DNA of 64,000 bases from Comamonas sp. GB3 AK4-5 (GCF_041320665.1 NZ_CP166730.1:1178001-1242000), one strand, 5' to 3'. Counted from the stretch's first letter, positions 43,391-52,459 are shown. The notes: generated from the sequence alone by a model not told the origin. Numbers and translations are program-made.

Positions 43391-43420
43391 TGGCGGTTGT
43401 CTCCACGCTATGCTTGCTTC

Positions 43421-44080
43421 ATGCGACTGTTGCTTGTTGAAGACGACCCCATGATCGGCGAAGCCGTGCAAGACCTGCTGCGTGGCGAAGGCCATGCGGT
43501 GGACTGGGCGCACGACGGAGTGCAGGCCGACACCGCCTTGCGCGGCACGGCCTATGACTTGGTGCTGCTGGATCTGGGCCTGCCCAAGAGGGATGGTTTG
43601 GACGTGCTGCGCGCCCTGCGCGCCCGCAAGGACCGCACGCCAGTGTTGGTGGCCACGGCCCGCGATGCCGTGGCCCAGCGCATTGCCGGTTTGGACGCGG
43701 GGGCCGACGATTACATCGTCAAACCCTATGACCTGGACGAGCTGCTGGCCCGTATGCGCGCCCTGCACCGGCGCAGCGGCGGCCGGGCCGAGCCTGCCTA
43801 CTGCCATGGCGACGTGACGGTGGAGCCTGCCACCCGCAGCGTGACGCTGCAGGGCGCCAGCGTGGCCCTGTCGGCCCGCGAATGGGCGGTGCTGGAGGCG
43901 CTGACTGCCAGGCCAGGTCAAGTGCTCAGCCGAGCCCAGCTGGAGGACAAACTCTACGGCTGGGGCGAGGAAGTGGGCAGCAATGCGGTGGAGGTTTATA
44001 TCCACGGCCTGCGCAAAAAGCTGGGGGCCGAATTGATTTTGAATGTGCGTGGACTGGGGTATATGGTGCCGAAAGACTGA
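43421..44080 (+). CDS. OmpR-family response regulator (QseB/PmrA-like)
   Basis: The 219-residue product has a receiver domain with the acidic pair VEDDP (E7-D8-D9), phospho-acceptor D51, T79 and K101 and an OmpR-type winged helix ending LEDKLYGWGEEVGSNAVEVYIHGLRKKLG (shortened: LYGWGEEVGSNAVEVYIHGL), which is the QseB/PmrA subgroup signature. The stop touches repeat A5, which separates it from the kinase gene by 268 nt. Confidence 0.93.
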   Translation: MRLLLVEDDPMIGEAVQDLLRGEGHAVDWAHDGVQADTALRGTAYDLVLLDLGLPKRDGLDVLRALRARKDRTPVLVATARDAVAQRIAGLDAGADDYIVKPYDLDELLARMRALHRRSGGRAEPAYCHGDVTVEPATRSVTLQGASVALSAREWAVLEALTARPGQVLSRAQLEDKLYGWGEEVGSNAVEVYIHGLRKKLGAELILNVRGLGYMVPKD

Positions 44081-44158
44081 CCCCCCTGAGCCGCTTCGCG
44101 CCTTCCCCCAGGGGGACGACACCGGCGCGGCGGGGCGGCCCTTGCGCGGTGTCCTGGC
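44081..44158 (+). repeat. Repeat family A, copy A5 (between response regulator and kinase)
   Basis: A short form: hairpin 1 is imperfect (AGCCGC/GCGCCT), hairpin 2 is reduced to CCCCCAGGGGG, hairpin 3 GACACC/GGTGTC is intact. It begins on the base after the stop. Confidence 0.8.
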
Positions 44159-44212
44159 AAAAGGGGCGGGGCAGGCGGCAGGGGCACATTTCCCCCTTGT
44201 CTTGGGTGTTGC

Positions 44213-44300
44213 CCCTTCCCCCGCCGGGGGAAGGCGGGGATGGGGGCCTGCCTTCCTGTTTTTCTCCCTCGCACCGAAGGGGAGAGGGCAGGGGTGAGGG
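44213..44300 (+). repeat. Repeat family C, two adjacent copies
   Basis: CCTTCCCC-CGCC-GGGGGAAGG then CGGGGATGGGGG (44213-44248), nearly the same as 4312-4347, followed by CCCTCGCACCGAAGGGG-AGAGGGCAGGGGTGAGGGG (read as two blocks, 44266-44300). Confidence 0.55.
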
Positions 44301-44348
44301 GCTGTCCCAGCGATTGGAATGCTGGGGCATCAAGAATGGAAAAATGCT

Positions 44349-45725
44349 ATGACTTCGCTGCGTTTGCGGCTCATTGTGTTGATGGGGCTGGCCATTGTGT
44401 TGGCGGCGGTGCTGCAGGGCGCGCTGGCCTATCGCAATGCCTTGCAAGAGGCCGATCTGCTGTTTGACTACCAGATGCGCCAGACCGCGCTGGCACTGCG
44501 CGCCGGCCTGCCGGTGGATGCGCGTGCGGCCTCACCTTTGTTGCCGCCCGAGGACGAGAACCACGAGTTCATTGTCCAGGTCTGGACCAATGAGGGCCTG
44601 CGCATTTTTGAATCCGCCTTTGGCGCCGCCTTGCCGCAGATGGCGGTGCTGGGCTTTGCCGACGTGCGTGTGCGCGGCAGCATCTACCGGGTGTTTTCGC
44701 TGCAGTCACCGGCCCAGGTGATCCAGGTGGCGCAAGACCTGCAGGTGCGCAGCCATATGGCGCGTACCCTGGCCTGGCGCACGGTGTGGCCCATTGCCTT
44801 GCTGGCCCCCTTGCTGGCGCTGGCCGTGTGGTGGGTGGTGGGCCATACGCTGCGCCCGGTGGACCGCGTGCGCCGCGAGTTGGCCGAGCGCGATGCCACC
44901 TCGCTGGAGCCGGTACAGGAAAACGATGTGCCGCAGGAGGTGCAACCCCTGGTGCAGGAGCTGAACCTGTTGTTTGCCCGCGTGCAGCAGGCCTTTGAAA
45001 GCCAGCAGCATTTTGTGACTGATGCTGCCCATGCCCTGCGCTCGCCACTGCAGGCGCTGAAGCTGCAGCTGCAAGGCCTGCAGCGTGCTCCTGATGATGC
45101 CGCCCGCCAGTTGGCACAGCAGCGGCTGGCAGCCGGCATAGACCGCGCGGCCCAGCTGGTGGACCAGCTGCTGCTGCTGGCCCGCGAAGATGCCCAGCAG
45201 GGCGCACGCAACCCCACGCCCGCGTCCAGGGTGGACCTGGCACCCTTGGTGGCCCAGCAGCTGGCCGACATGGCGGTCCAGGCCCAGGCGCAAGGTGTGG
45301 ATCTGGGCTTGGGCACAGGCAGCGCAGCCGCTGCCTGGGTGCGGGCCGAGCCCGCGAGCCTGCAGGTGCTGCTGCGCAACCTGGTGGACAACGCCGTCAA
45401 ATACACGCCCGCAGGCGGCCAGGTGGATGTGCGCCTGGAGCTGCGGCCCGCTGCAGAGGGGGCAGACAGCACGCCGGCCCAGGTGCTGTTGGTGGTGGAA
45501 GACAGCGGCCCGGGCATTCCCGAGGCCGAACGCGACCATGCGCTGGAACGCTTTGTGCGCGCCGAAGGTGCGGCTGCCTCCGGTATCCAGGGCAGCGGCC
45601 TGGGTCTGGCGATCGTACAAACCATTGCCCAACGCCAGGGCGCGCAGGTGGCGTTGCATGGCTCCAAGAGCTTGGGTGGCCTGTGTGTGCAAGTAACCTG
45701 GCCGGCAACGCAACCCGTGGCTTAG
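44349..45725 (+). CDS. Sensor histidine kinase (QseC/PmrB-like)
   Basis: The 458-residue product has two membrane segments (about 8-27 and 146-164), a periplasmic loop of about 115 residues, and a kinase core: H228 in FVTDAAHALRSPLQALK, N box LRNLVDNAVKYTP, G1 VEDSGPGIPEAE, G2 GSGLGLAIV. The stimulus is unknown. The partner regulator precedes it, split from it by repeats A5 and C. The ATG at 44349 is preceded by AATGGAAAAATGCT without a strong ribosome-binding site. Confidence 0.92.
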   Translation: MTSLRLRLIVLMGLAIVLAAVLQGALAYRNALQEADLLFDYQMRQTALALRAGLPVDARAASPLLPPEDENHEFIVQVWTNEGLRIFESAFGAALPQMAVLGFADVRVRGSIYRVFSLQSPAQVIQVAQDLQVRSHMARTLAWRTVWPIALLAPLLALAVWWVVGHTLRPVDRVRRELAERDATSLEPVQENDVPQEVQPLVQELNLLFARVQQAFESQQHFVTDAAHALRSPLQALKLQLQGLQRAPDDAARQLAQQRLAAGIDRAAQLVDQLLLLAREDAQQGARNPTPASRVDLAPLVAQQLADMAVQAQAQGVDLGLGTGSAAAAWVRAEPASLQVLLRNLVDNAVKYTPAGGQVDVRLELRPAAEGADSTPAQVLLVVEDSGPGIPEAERDHALERFVRAEGAAASGIQGSGLGLAIVQTIAQRQGAQVALHGSKSLGGLCVQVTWPATQPVA

Positions 45726-45780
45726 CGCCGCGCTAGATGCTCATGGTTTGATAGCTTCTTCAGTGCTATCTGTCTATGTC

Positions 45781-46902
45781 TCAAGGCTTTTTCTTGAGTG
45801 ACTTCACAGTGGCTTGCGTGCCGCGCTGCACCGCATCGGCGGCGCGGGCGGTGTGGTCGGCCACCTGCAACGTGGCTTGCTGCAGCTTGTCTGTGGCCTG
45901 GTCCACCCAGGCCCCTGATGTGCTGGCGGCCGAACGTGCCACGCCCTTGGTGGCGTCGACCACACCCTGGCCGGCCTGGCGCACGCTGTTCACGGTGGAC
46001 TGGGCCGTGTGGCTGACGGCATCGCGCATGCGGCCATAGACGGCCTGGCTGACACGGCTGCCCACTTCACGCACCAACTGACCCAGCAGGCTGGCGGCAT
46101 GCACCGTAGCACTGTGGCGCACACCGGCGCGCTCGGGCTGCAGCAGCGGTGCGCAATAGGCCTGGGCCACCAGGCCCACGCGCAGCGTCAAAAAAGCATT
46201 GGCGGCGCCACTGGCCAGGCTGTTGGTCAGCAGGCTGCCCACGGCACCCAGGCCGGGCACGCTGGCCAATGCGGCGGGCGTGGTGGCCTGCACCAGCGGG
46301 GCGGCCAGCTCGGCAAAGTCGATGGCGTCCATGCTGCTGGCCACCAGCATGCAGGCGCCCACATTGCCGTACAAATAGCCCAGCTGGCGCAGCGAAGGTC
46401 GCAGACCGTAGATGCGCGCCACCCGCCACACCAGTCGGACCTGGGTGGCCAACACCACCAGGGCGTCGAGCTTGCCGTTTTGCAGCAAGGCGGTGCTGGT
46501 CAGCACGGTGGTGGCCAGGCTGCGGGTTTCGGCCTCGGCCAAGGCTTGCAACTGCTGCAATGCCTGGGCGATGTCGGCCTCGCTGTCCAGCGGCTGATTT
46601 GCCAGGTGCGGGTTGCGCGCCAGGTGCTGGCGCAGCCGGGCCTGGTAGGCGACCTGAGCGGCAGCATCGTCGCTGCCAGGGGGCTTCAGGGCCGGCGGCA
46701 GGCGCAGCAGCCAGAACGTGGGGAGCAGCACCGCCACGGCCAGCAGGCCCAGCAGCCCTACAAAAGTCCATTGCCCCGCCCCTGCATGGATGCGGTCGGC
46801 CGCATCGGCCAGCTGCGAGACCATGGCTACAGTAAACACGGCCATATAGGCCAGAAAGGCCAGCAACAAGGCCAGCAGAATGCGGCGGGTGGTGCGGTGC
46901 AT
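45781..46902 (-). CDS. DUF697 (YcjF-like) membrane protein
   Basis: The 373-residue product has two N-terminal hydrophobic segments (about 8-28 and 47-66), a middle region ATTVLTSTALLQNGKLDALVVL followed by VRLVWRVARIYGLRPS (DUF697 core), SSMDAIDFAELAAPLV, and an Ala/Thr-rich helical C-terminus with many polar repeats, probably coiled. The function of DUF697 proteins is not known. It lies downstream of a 107-codon hypothetical gene, 11 nt apart. Confidence 0.8.
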   Translation of the reverse strand: MHRTTRRILLALLLAFLAYMAVFTVAMVSQLADAADRIHAGAGQWTFVGLLGLLAVAVLLPTFWLLRLPPALKPPGSDDAAAQVAYQARLRQHLARNPHLANQPLDSEADIAQALQQLQALAEAETRSLATTVLTSTALLQNGKLDALVVLATQVRLVWRVARIYGLRPSLRQLGYLYGNVGACMLVASSMDAIDFAELAAPLVQATTPAALASVPGLGAVGSLLTNSLASGAANAFLTLRVGLVAQAYCAPLLQPERAGVRHSATVHAASLLGQLVREVGSRVSQAVYGRMRDAVSHTAQSTVNSVRQAGQGVVDATKGVARSAASTSGAWVDQATDKLQQATLQVADHTARAADAVQRGTQATVKSLKKKP

Positions 46903-46913
46903 AGAGTGGGCTT

Positions 46914-47237
46914 TCAGGTATCCATGTCCTTGCGTTGTACCGGCGGCTGCTGGGCGTTTTTGCGGCTGGCACCGGCGCGGCCGGCCTTGCTCCAGTCGTA
47001 GCGCTCGCCATCGGGGGTGTGCCCGTCTTCCACGGCTGCCACGCCCACGGGGCCGACCATGTCGCGCAGCTCCGAGGAAATGGTCACATGGGCATGGTGT
47101 GGGTCGGCGCGCAGGCGCTGGCACTGGGCCAGGGCTTCGCCCATCTGGGCGTCGGTATAGGGCAGGCAATGCGGCAGCCAGGCCGGCTCCTCGCCCTCGG
47201 GACAGGTGTTTTGCAGGTAGTAAACAACAATGCTCAT
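46914..47237 (-). CDS. Conserved hypothetical protein (107 aa)
   Basis: The product starts MSIVVYYLQNTCPEGEEPAWLPHCLPYTDAQ and contains a histidine-rich segment (ADPHHAHVTISSELRDMVG, about residues 45-63) and a basic C-terminus. No family is recognised. It stands immediately before the DUF697 gene and is divergent from the photolyase gene by 96 nt, which makes a real gene likely. Confidence 0.6.
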   Translation of the reverse strand: MSIVVYYLQNTCPEGEEPAWLPHCLPYTDAQMGEALAQCQRLRADPHHAHVTISSELRDMVGPVGVAAVEDGHTPDGERYDWSKAGRAGASRKNAQQPPVQRKDMDT

Positions 47238-47333
47238 GGCGCCATTTTCAGGGTTTTATGTGCTTGTACCCCAACTGGGGTGATGCGGTGCAAGACAGGG
47301 CTGGGCCTGCTTTCCTGTGCTTCAATGGTTTCC

Positions 47334-48794
47334 ATGACTTCTTCTGCCCTGGTGTGGCTGCGGCGCGATCTGCGCTGTGATGACCATGCCGCGCTCTACC
47401 ATGCACTGCGCCGCTTTGAGCGGGTGTATTGCGCCTTTGTGTTTGACACCGAGATTCTGGACGCTTTGCCCAGCCGGCAGGACCGGCGCGTGGAGTTCAT
47501 CCACGCCAGCGTGCTGCAGCTGCATGCGGCGTTGCAGGATCTGGCGGCGCGCAGCGGGGCCGAGGGCGGCGGCCTGATCGTGCGCCACGGCGTGGCGTTT
47601 GAGTGCGTGGTGCAGCTGGCGCGCGAGCTGGGCGTGCAAGAGGTGCTGGCCAACCGCGACTACGAGCCCCAGGCCATGGCCCGCGACCAGCAGGTGGCCC
47701 GTGAGCTGCAGGCCCTGGGCATTGCTTTCAGCGACTACAAAGACCAGGTGCTGCTGGACCGCGACGAGGTGCTGACCCAGCAGGGCCGTCCTTACAGCGT
47801 GTTCACCCCCTACAAGCGCGCCTGGTTGCAAAAGCTCGATGCCTTCCAGCTCAAGCCCTATCCGGTGGAGCGCCATGCCCGCCACTTGGCTGCCCTGCCT
47901 GCGGGCGAAACCCTGCCCAGCCTGCAAGACCTGGGCTTTGCCCCGACCAATCTGGCAGCGCTGCCCCTGCCAGTGGGCATGCAAGGCGCACAGCAGTTGC
48001 TGGCCGATTTTCTGCCGCGCATGGAGGCCTACCAGGAGGCACGGGATTTTCCGGGCCGCAAGGGCGTGTCCTATCTCTCGGTGCATCTGCGCTTTGGCAC
48101 CGTGTCCATACGCCAGCTGGCCAGGTTGGCCCAGCAGCGGGCGTTGCAAGGTGATGAAGGTGCCCAGACCTGGTTGTCCGAGCTGGCCTGGCGCGACTTT
48201 TATTTCATGATTCTGTGGCATCACCCCCATGTGCTGACCCAGTCATTCCGTGCGGAATATGACCGGGTGCTGTGGGACGATGCACCCGAGCTCTGGCAGG
48301 CTTGGTGCGAGGCCCGCAGCGGCTACCCGCTGGTGGATGCCGCCATGCGCCAGCTGCACCAAACCGGCTATATGCACAACCGCTTGCGCATGGTGGTGGC
48401 CAGCTTTTTGACCAAGGACCTGGGCATTGACTGGCGCCGGGGCGAGCGCTATTTTGCCGAGCACCTGAACGACTATGACCTGGCCGCCAACAACGGCGGC
48501 TGGCAATGGGCGGCATCCACCGGCTGCGATGCACAGCCCTGGTTTCGCATCTTCAACCCGGTCACGCAGTCACAGCGTTTTGACCCGGATGGGCGCTTTA
48601 TCCGCCGCTATGTGCCCGAGCTGGCGCGGCTGCCGGACAAGCACATCCACTTCCCCGCGGGCATGAAGCCGCTGGAGCTGCAGGCCTGTGGGGTGGAGCT
48701 GGGGCGGGACTATCCCCAGCCCGTGGTGGACCATGCCAGCGCGCGGCAGCGCACGCTGATGCGCTTTCATTTTCTGCAGCAGGACGGGCTATAG
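47334..48794 (+). CDS. phrB: Deoxyribodipyrimidine photolyase (class I CPD)
   Basis: PhrB repairs cyclobutane pyrimidine dimers using light, with FAD and an antenna cofactor. The 486-residue product has the N-terminal antenna domain (LVWLRRDLRCDDHAALYHA), ELAWRDFYFMILWHHP, and the FAD/DNA-binding end: TGYMHNRLRMVVASFLTKDL, YDLAANNGGWQWAASTG, and FRIFNPVTQSQRFDP. In-frame ATGs at 47325 and 47334 are possible. No repair genes are adjacent. Confidence 0.95.
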   Translation: MTSSALVWLRRDLRCDDHAALYHALRRFERVYCAFVFDTEILDALPSRQDRRVEFIHASVLQLHAALQDLAARSGAEGGGLIVRHGVAFECVVQLARELGVQEVLANRDYEPQAMARDQQVARELQALGIAFSDYKDQVLLDRDEVLTQQGRPYSVFTPYKRAWLQKLDAFQLKPYPVERHARHLAALPAGETLPSLQDLGFAPTNLAALPLPVGMQGAQQLLADFLPRMEAYQEARDFPGRKGVSYLSVHLRFGTVSIRQLARLAQQRALQGDEGAQTWLSELAWRDFYFMILWHHPHVLTQSFRAEYDRVLWDDAPELWQAWCEARSGYPLVDAAMRQLHQTGYMHNRLRMVVASFLTKDLGIDWRRGERYFAEHLNDYDLAANNGGWQWAASTGCDAQPWFRIFNPVTQSQRFDPDGRFIRRYVPELARLPDKHIHFPAGMKPLELQACGVELGRDYPQPVVDHASARQRTLMRFHFLQQDGL

Positions 48795-48850
48795 GCGCAG
48801 CAAAGAGAGGGCTAAAGCACGTCTGCTCACGGCGATCTGGATCTTGTTTT

Positions 48851-48884
48851 TTGTGTTGATTCAATATTTCAACTATTATTGAAT
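48851..48884 (+). promoter_or_regulatory. arsR promoter and operator
   Basis: TTGTGT (48851-48856), 17-nt spacer, TATTAT (48874-48879). The palindrome ATTCAATA (48859-48866)/TATTGAAT (48877-48884) covers the spacer and -10 and is the likely ArsR operator. Expected initiation falls at the ATG (48886), suggesting a leaderless message. Confidence 0.6.
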
Positions 48885-48885
48885 T

Positions 48886-49230
48886 ATGAATGAAGAGCAA
48901 GTCATCAAATCACTGGCAGCGCTGGCACATCCGGTGCGGCTGCGTGTCTTTCGCGCGCTGGTGGTGGCAGGGGCAGAAGGGCTGACGCCTTCTGTTCTGG
49001 CGGAGCAGCTGGAGGTGGCATCCACCGCGCTGTCCTTTCACCTCAAAGAGCTGGTGAACGCCGGCCTGGTGACGCAGGAGCGCATCAGCCGCAACCTTTT
49101 CTACAGGGCCGACTTTAGCCAGATGGATGGAGTCCTCGGCTATCTGACGGAGAACTGTTGTGCCGGTGCCGGCTGTGGGATTTCTGCACCCAGCTGCTGC
49201 CCCACCCACGACCAAGGTGGCCAAGCATGA
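48886..49230 (+). CDS. arsR: ArsR-family arsenite-responsive repressor
   Basis: The 114-residue winged-helix protein has LAALAHPVRLRVFRAL and the recognition region EVASTALSFHLKELVNAGLV. The usual ELCVCDL metal site is absent. Instead a C-terminal cluster C91-C92-C97 and C104-C105 is present, resembling the C-terminal As(III) site of Acidithiobacillus ferrooxidans ArsR. It opens the operon arsR-arsC-acr3-arsH, and its stop overlaps arsC by 4 nt. Confidence 0.92.
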   Translation: MNEEQVIKSLAALAHPVRLRVFRALVVAGAEGLTPSVLAEQLEVASTALSFHLKELVNAGLVTQERISRNLFYRADFSQMDGVLGYLTENCCAGAGCGISAPSCCPTHDQGGQA

Positions 49231-49715
49231 GCACACATATTTTGGTGCTCTGCACCCACAACGCGGCGCGCAGCGTGCTGGCGGAAGCCATGTTCAACCA
49301 CTGGGCCAAGAAGCTGGGCGTGGATGCCAAAGCCTTCAGCGCAGGGGCAGCGCCCAGCGGCCGCATCCACCCCCAGGCCCTGCTGGCCCTGGATGCCGCA
49401 GGCGTGGAGCGTGCGGGCCTGGCCAGCAAACACATGGACTTGTTTGCCCAGGCAGGCGCACCCGAGATGCGGGTGGTTCTCACGGTATGCGACAGCGCTG
49501 CAGCGCAGCCCTGCCCGATATGGCCTGGCGCGCCGGTGCGTGGCCACTGGAGCTATCCCGATCCTTCGGCCGCCCCCGCGCACGAACAGGCCCAGCGCTT
49601 TGCGCTGACGCGCCAGGCCCTGGGCTACCGCATGCTGCAGCTGGTGCAGCTGCCTTTTGCCAAGCTGGACAACCAGGCATTGCAGGCGCTGGTGCAGCGC
49701 ATAGGGGAGTCTTGA
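49227..49715 (+). CDS. arsC: Arsenate reductase, low-molecular-weight phosphatase type
   Basis: The 162-residue product has the P-loop CTHNAARS (C-x5-R, residues 9-16), VLTVCDSA with a second Cys and CPIWPG with a third, followed by HWSYPDPS. These are features of the thioredoxin- or mycothiol/glutaredoxin-linked LMW-PTP arsenate reductases, unrelated to the glutaredoxin-type ArsC at 35.8 kb. The start overlaps the arsR stop (ATGA) and acr3 follows after 1 nt. Confidence 0.92.
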   Translation: MSTHILVLCTHNAARSVLAEAMFNHWAKKLGVDAKAFSAGAAPSGRIHPQALLALDAAGVERAGLASKHMDLFAQAGAPEMRVVLTVCDSAAAQPCPIWPGAPVRGHWSYPDPSAAPAHEQAQRFALTRQALGYRMLQLVQLPFAKLDNQALQALVQRIGES

Positions 49716-49716
49716 C

Positions 49717-50790
49717 ATGCAAGCTTCCGCTCCAGCTCCTGCCAAGCCCGCCATGGGCTGGTTTGAACGCTACCTCACGCTCTGGGTGCTGCTGTGCATA
49801 GGCGCGGGCATTGCCTTGGGCCATGGCTTGCCCGAGCTGACCCACGCCGTGGCCGCCATGGAAGTGGCCAAGGTGAACCTTCCGGTGGGCATGCTCATCT
49901 GGGTGATGATCATTCCCATGCTGGTCAAGATTGACTTCTCTGCCCTGTCGCAGGTGAAGTCCCATGCGCGCGGCATCGGTGTGACCTTGTTCATCAACTG
50001 GGGCGTCAAGCCTTTTTCCATGGCCTTGCTGGCCTGGTTGTTCCTGCGGCATCTCTTTGCCCCATGGCTGGACCCGGCCCAGGTGGACAGCTATGTGGCG
50101 GGGCTGATCTTGCTGGGCGCGGCGCCTTGCACGGCCATGGTGTTTGTCTGGAGCCAGCTGTGCAAGGGCGACCCGTATTTCACCCTGTCCCAGGTGGCCT
50201 TGAACGACGCCATCATGCTGCTGGCCTTTGCGCCCATCGTGGCCTTGCTGCTGGGTATCTCCTCCATTACCGTGCCATGGGCCACCTTGCTGGTTTCGGT
50301 GCTGCTCTACATCTTGGTGCCCGTTGCCTTGGCGCAAATGCTGCGCAAGCATTTGTTGGGCAAGGGGGAGGCTGTTTTTCAGCGGGCCACGGCCGCCATG
50401 GGGCCGATGTCCATGCTCGCATTGCTCACCACGCTGGTGCTGCTGTTTGCCTTCCAGGGCCAGTCCATTCTGGCCCAGCCCCTGGTGATCGCCTTGCTGG
50501 CCGTGCCCATCCTCATTCAAGTGGTGCTGAACTCGGGGCTGGCCTACTGGCTCAACAAAAAACTGGGCGTGGCCCATTGCGTGGCCGGACCTTCGGCCTT
50601 GATTGGCGCCAGCAACTTTTTTGAGCTGGCGGTTGCCACCGCCATCAGCCTGTTTGGCCTGCACTCCGGTGCCGCGCTGGCCACCGTCGTGGGGGTGCTG
50701 ATTGAAGTGCCTGTCATGCTGGCCGTGGTGGCCGTCGTCAACCAATCCCGGCGCTGGTACGAAGGCCAGCTTCCAGCCGTACAACCCTGA
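49717..50790 (+). CDS. Arsenite efflux transporter ACR3
   Basis: The 357-residue product has ten hydrophobic segments and the ACR3/BASS signature [18 protein letters not shown] with the conserved Cys required for As(III) transport, plus [13 protein letters not shown] and [16 protein letters not shown]. It exports arsenite using the proton gradient. The gene follows arsC by 1 nt and precedes arsH by 8 nt. Confidence 0.95.
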   Translation: MQASAPAPAKPAMGWFERYLTLWVLLCIGAGIALGHGLPELTHAVAAMEVAKVNLPVGMLIWVMIIPMLVKIDFSALSQVKSHARGIGVTLFINWGVKPFSMALLAWLFLRHLFAPWLDPAQVDSYVAGLILLGAAPCTAMVFVWSQLCKGDPYFTLSQVALNDAIMLLAFAPIVALLLGISSITVPWATLLVSVLLYILVPVALAQMLRKHLLGKGEAVFQRATAAMGPMSMLALLTTLVLLFAFQGQSILAQPLVIALLAVPILIQVVLNSGLAYWLNKKLGVAHCVAGPSALIGASNFFELAVATAISLFGLHSGAALATVVGVLIEVPVMLAVVAVVNQSRRWYEGQLPAVQP

Positions 50791-50798
50791 GCACCACC

Positions 50799-51521
50799 AT
50801 GTCCCTTGAATCCATGGCCTCCCATGTGGATGCTGCCAGCTTTCACATTCCCACTTCGCAAGTGCTGCAGGCGCTGCAATCGCGCAATGCCTCGGCCCAT
50901 GGGCCGCGCATTCTGATGCTTTATGGCTCGCTGCGTGAGCGTTCCTACAGCAAGCTGCTGACGCAAGAGGCCGCGCGGTTGCTGGAGGGCATGGGGGCCG
51001 AAGTGCGCATCTATGACCCAGAGGGGCTGCCCCAGCCCGATGCGGCACCGGTGGAGCATCCCAAGGTGCAGGAGTTGCGTGCGCTGGTGCGGTGGAGTGA
51101 AGGCATGGTGTGGACATCGCCCGAGCGCCATGGCGCTATGACCGGCATCATGAAGACCCAGATCGACTGGATTCCGCTGTCGGAAGGCGCGCTGCGCCCC
51201 ACCCAGGGAAAGACGCTGGCCGTCATGCAGGTGAGCGGCGGTTCCCAATCCTTCAACGCAGTCAACCAGCTGCGCATTCTGGGCCGCTGGATGCGCTTGC
51301 TCACCATCCCCAACCAAAGCTCGGTCGCCAAGGCCTACCAGGAGTTTGAAGAGGATGGCCGCATGAAGCCCTCCTCCTTTTATGACCGGGTGGTGGATGT
51401 GATGGAGGAGCTGGTGAAGTTCACGCTGCTCACGCGGGACGTCGCCCCGTATCTGGTGGACCGCTATAGCGAACGCAAGCAAGCGCGTGCGCTGCAGCCT
51501 GCCCGAATGCCAGAGCTCTAG
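50799..51521 (+). CDS. arsH: ArsH, NADPH-dependent FMN reductase / organoarsenical oxidase
   Basis: The 240-residue flavodoxin-like protein has [20 protein letters not shown] (FMN phosphate loop), [31 protein letters not shown] and [15 protein letters not shown]. ArsH oxidises trivalent methylarsenicals and reduces azo compounds in related bacteria. It is the last gene of the ars operon. Confidence 0.95.
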   Translation: MSLESMASHVDAASFHIPTSQVLQALQSRNASAHGPRILMLYGSLRERSYSKLLTQEAARLLEGMGAEVRIYDPEGLPQPDAAPVEHPKVQELRALVRWSEGMVWTSPERHGAMTGIMKTQIDWIPLSEGALRPTQGKTLAVMQVSGGSQSFNAVNQLRILGRWMRLLTIPNQSSVAKAYQEFEEDGRMKPSSFYDRVVDVMEELVKFTLLTRDVAPYLVDRYSERKQARALQPARMPEL

Positions 51522-51553
51522 TACCGCCAAGACCACCGTCGATACGTTGTTGT

Positions 51554-51573
51554 GCGCCCGCAAGAGCGGGCGC
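51554..51573. terminator. Hairpin between convergent arsH and TPR genes
   Basis: GCGCCCGC-AAGA-GCGGGCGC, a perfect 8-bp stem with a 4-nt loop in the 58-nt gap between convergent stops. There is no T-run on either strand, so termination efficiency is uncertain. Confidence 0.5.
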
Positions 51574-51579
51574 GGCTGC

Positions 51580-52329
51580 TCAGCTCCGCCGGGCGAAAGC
51601 CGCCTTCAGGCGCTGCAGCATGTCACGGTTGAGGCTGCGCTGCTGGCTGCTCCAATGGGTCATGGACTTTTCCAACTCGGCCTGCAACTGGTCGGCGGTG
51701 CGCCAGTCACCTTGCTCTGCGGCCCAGATGGCGTATTCGGCCGTGACGTCAAAGCTGCTGGATTGCTGGTGGGCGAACGCAAAAGACTTGCGCGCCATTT
51801 CCTGGTCGCCCAGGGCCGCATAGGACTTGGCCACCAGCAGGCCCACGGGCTCGGCGCGGTAGTGGATATCGGTCTGGGCAATGGCCTGCAGATGGCGCAG
51901 TGCCACCTGGGGCTGGCCGGCCTCATACGCGGCCTGGGCCGTGCCCCAGCGTATGTCCAAATCGTTGGCAAAAGGCCCCTTCATGCTGGCCTCAAAGTGC
52001 GTCAGCGCGGCCTGGGCCTGGCCGGTGGTCAGCAGGGCCTGGGCCAGGCGGATTTCGTTTTGCGCGGTGGGGCTGTAGTCGAAGGCAGCCTGGGCTTCAC
52101 GCACTTCACGCTGCGGGTCCAGCGCCCGCACGGCGCTGCTGGTCAGCTGGCGCGCCTGGTGCTGCAGGCGCGAGTTGGGCAGGTAGACCGCAAAAAAATA
52201 CACCACGCTGCCCAGAAAGGGAAAGGCCAGGAGGATGAAAATCCAGTAAGTGTTCTGGCCCGAGCGCACGGCGTGCACGGCAAAGAAAATGGCAATGATG
52301 ATGTGCAGGCCAAGTCCGGCGAATGGCAT
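51580..52329 (-). CDS. Membrane-anchored TPR protein with PLD N-terminal-like segment
   Basis: The 249-residue product has two N-terminal membrane helices (about 5-20 and 28-50: QNTYWIFILLAFPFLGSVVY, a PLDc_N-like pattern), then helical repeats with A-E-Q-rich TPR features (SPTAQNEIRLAQALLTTGQAQ, ALRHLQAIAQ, KSYAALGDQEMARKSFAFA, in fragments). It is likely a scaffold protein facing the cytoplasm; the partner is unknown. The start is the ATG at 52329; the gene is divergent from tetR with 165 bp between. Confidence 0.75.
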   Translation of the reverse strand: MPFAGLGLHIIIAIFFAVHAVRSGQNTYWIFILLAFPFLGSVVYFFAVYLPNSRLQHQARQLTSSAVRALDPQREVREAQAAFDYSPTAQNEIRLAQALLTTGQAQAALTHFEASMKGPFANDLDIRWGTAQAAYEAGQPQVALRHLQAIAQTDIHYRAEPVGLLVAKSYAALGDQEMARKSFAFAHQQSSSFDVTAEYAIWAAEQGDWRTADQLQAELEKSMTHWSSQQRSLNRDMLQRLKAAFARRS

Positions 52330-52459
52330 GAAATTCCTTGTTATGCGTGTGCCGGAATTGTAAGAGCGTGCTTGCGATCTCTACGTTGGCGGGGCACGAG
52401 GAGCGCGCTGCAGAGGCTTTGCTTTCGCCTGGCTGCCGGCATCGCTGCGGCGAACCCTG

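Noticed and set aside
41840..44122. 760-codon minus-strand ORF
   Set aside because: Antisense to the DegP-like and response-regulator genes, low-complexity product.
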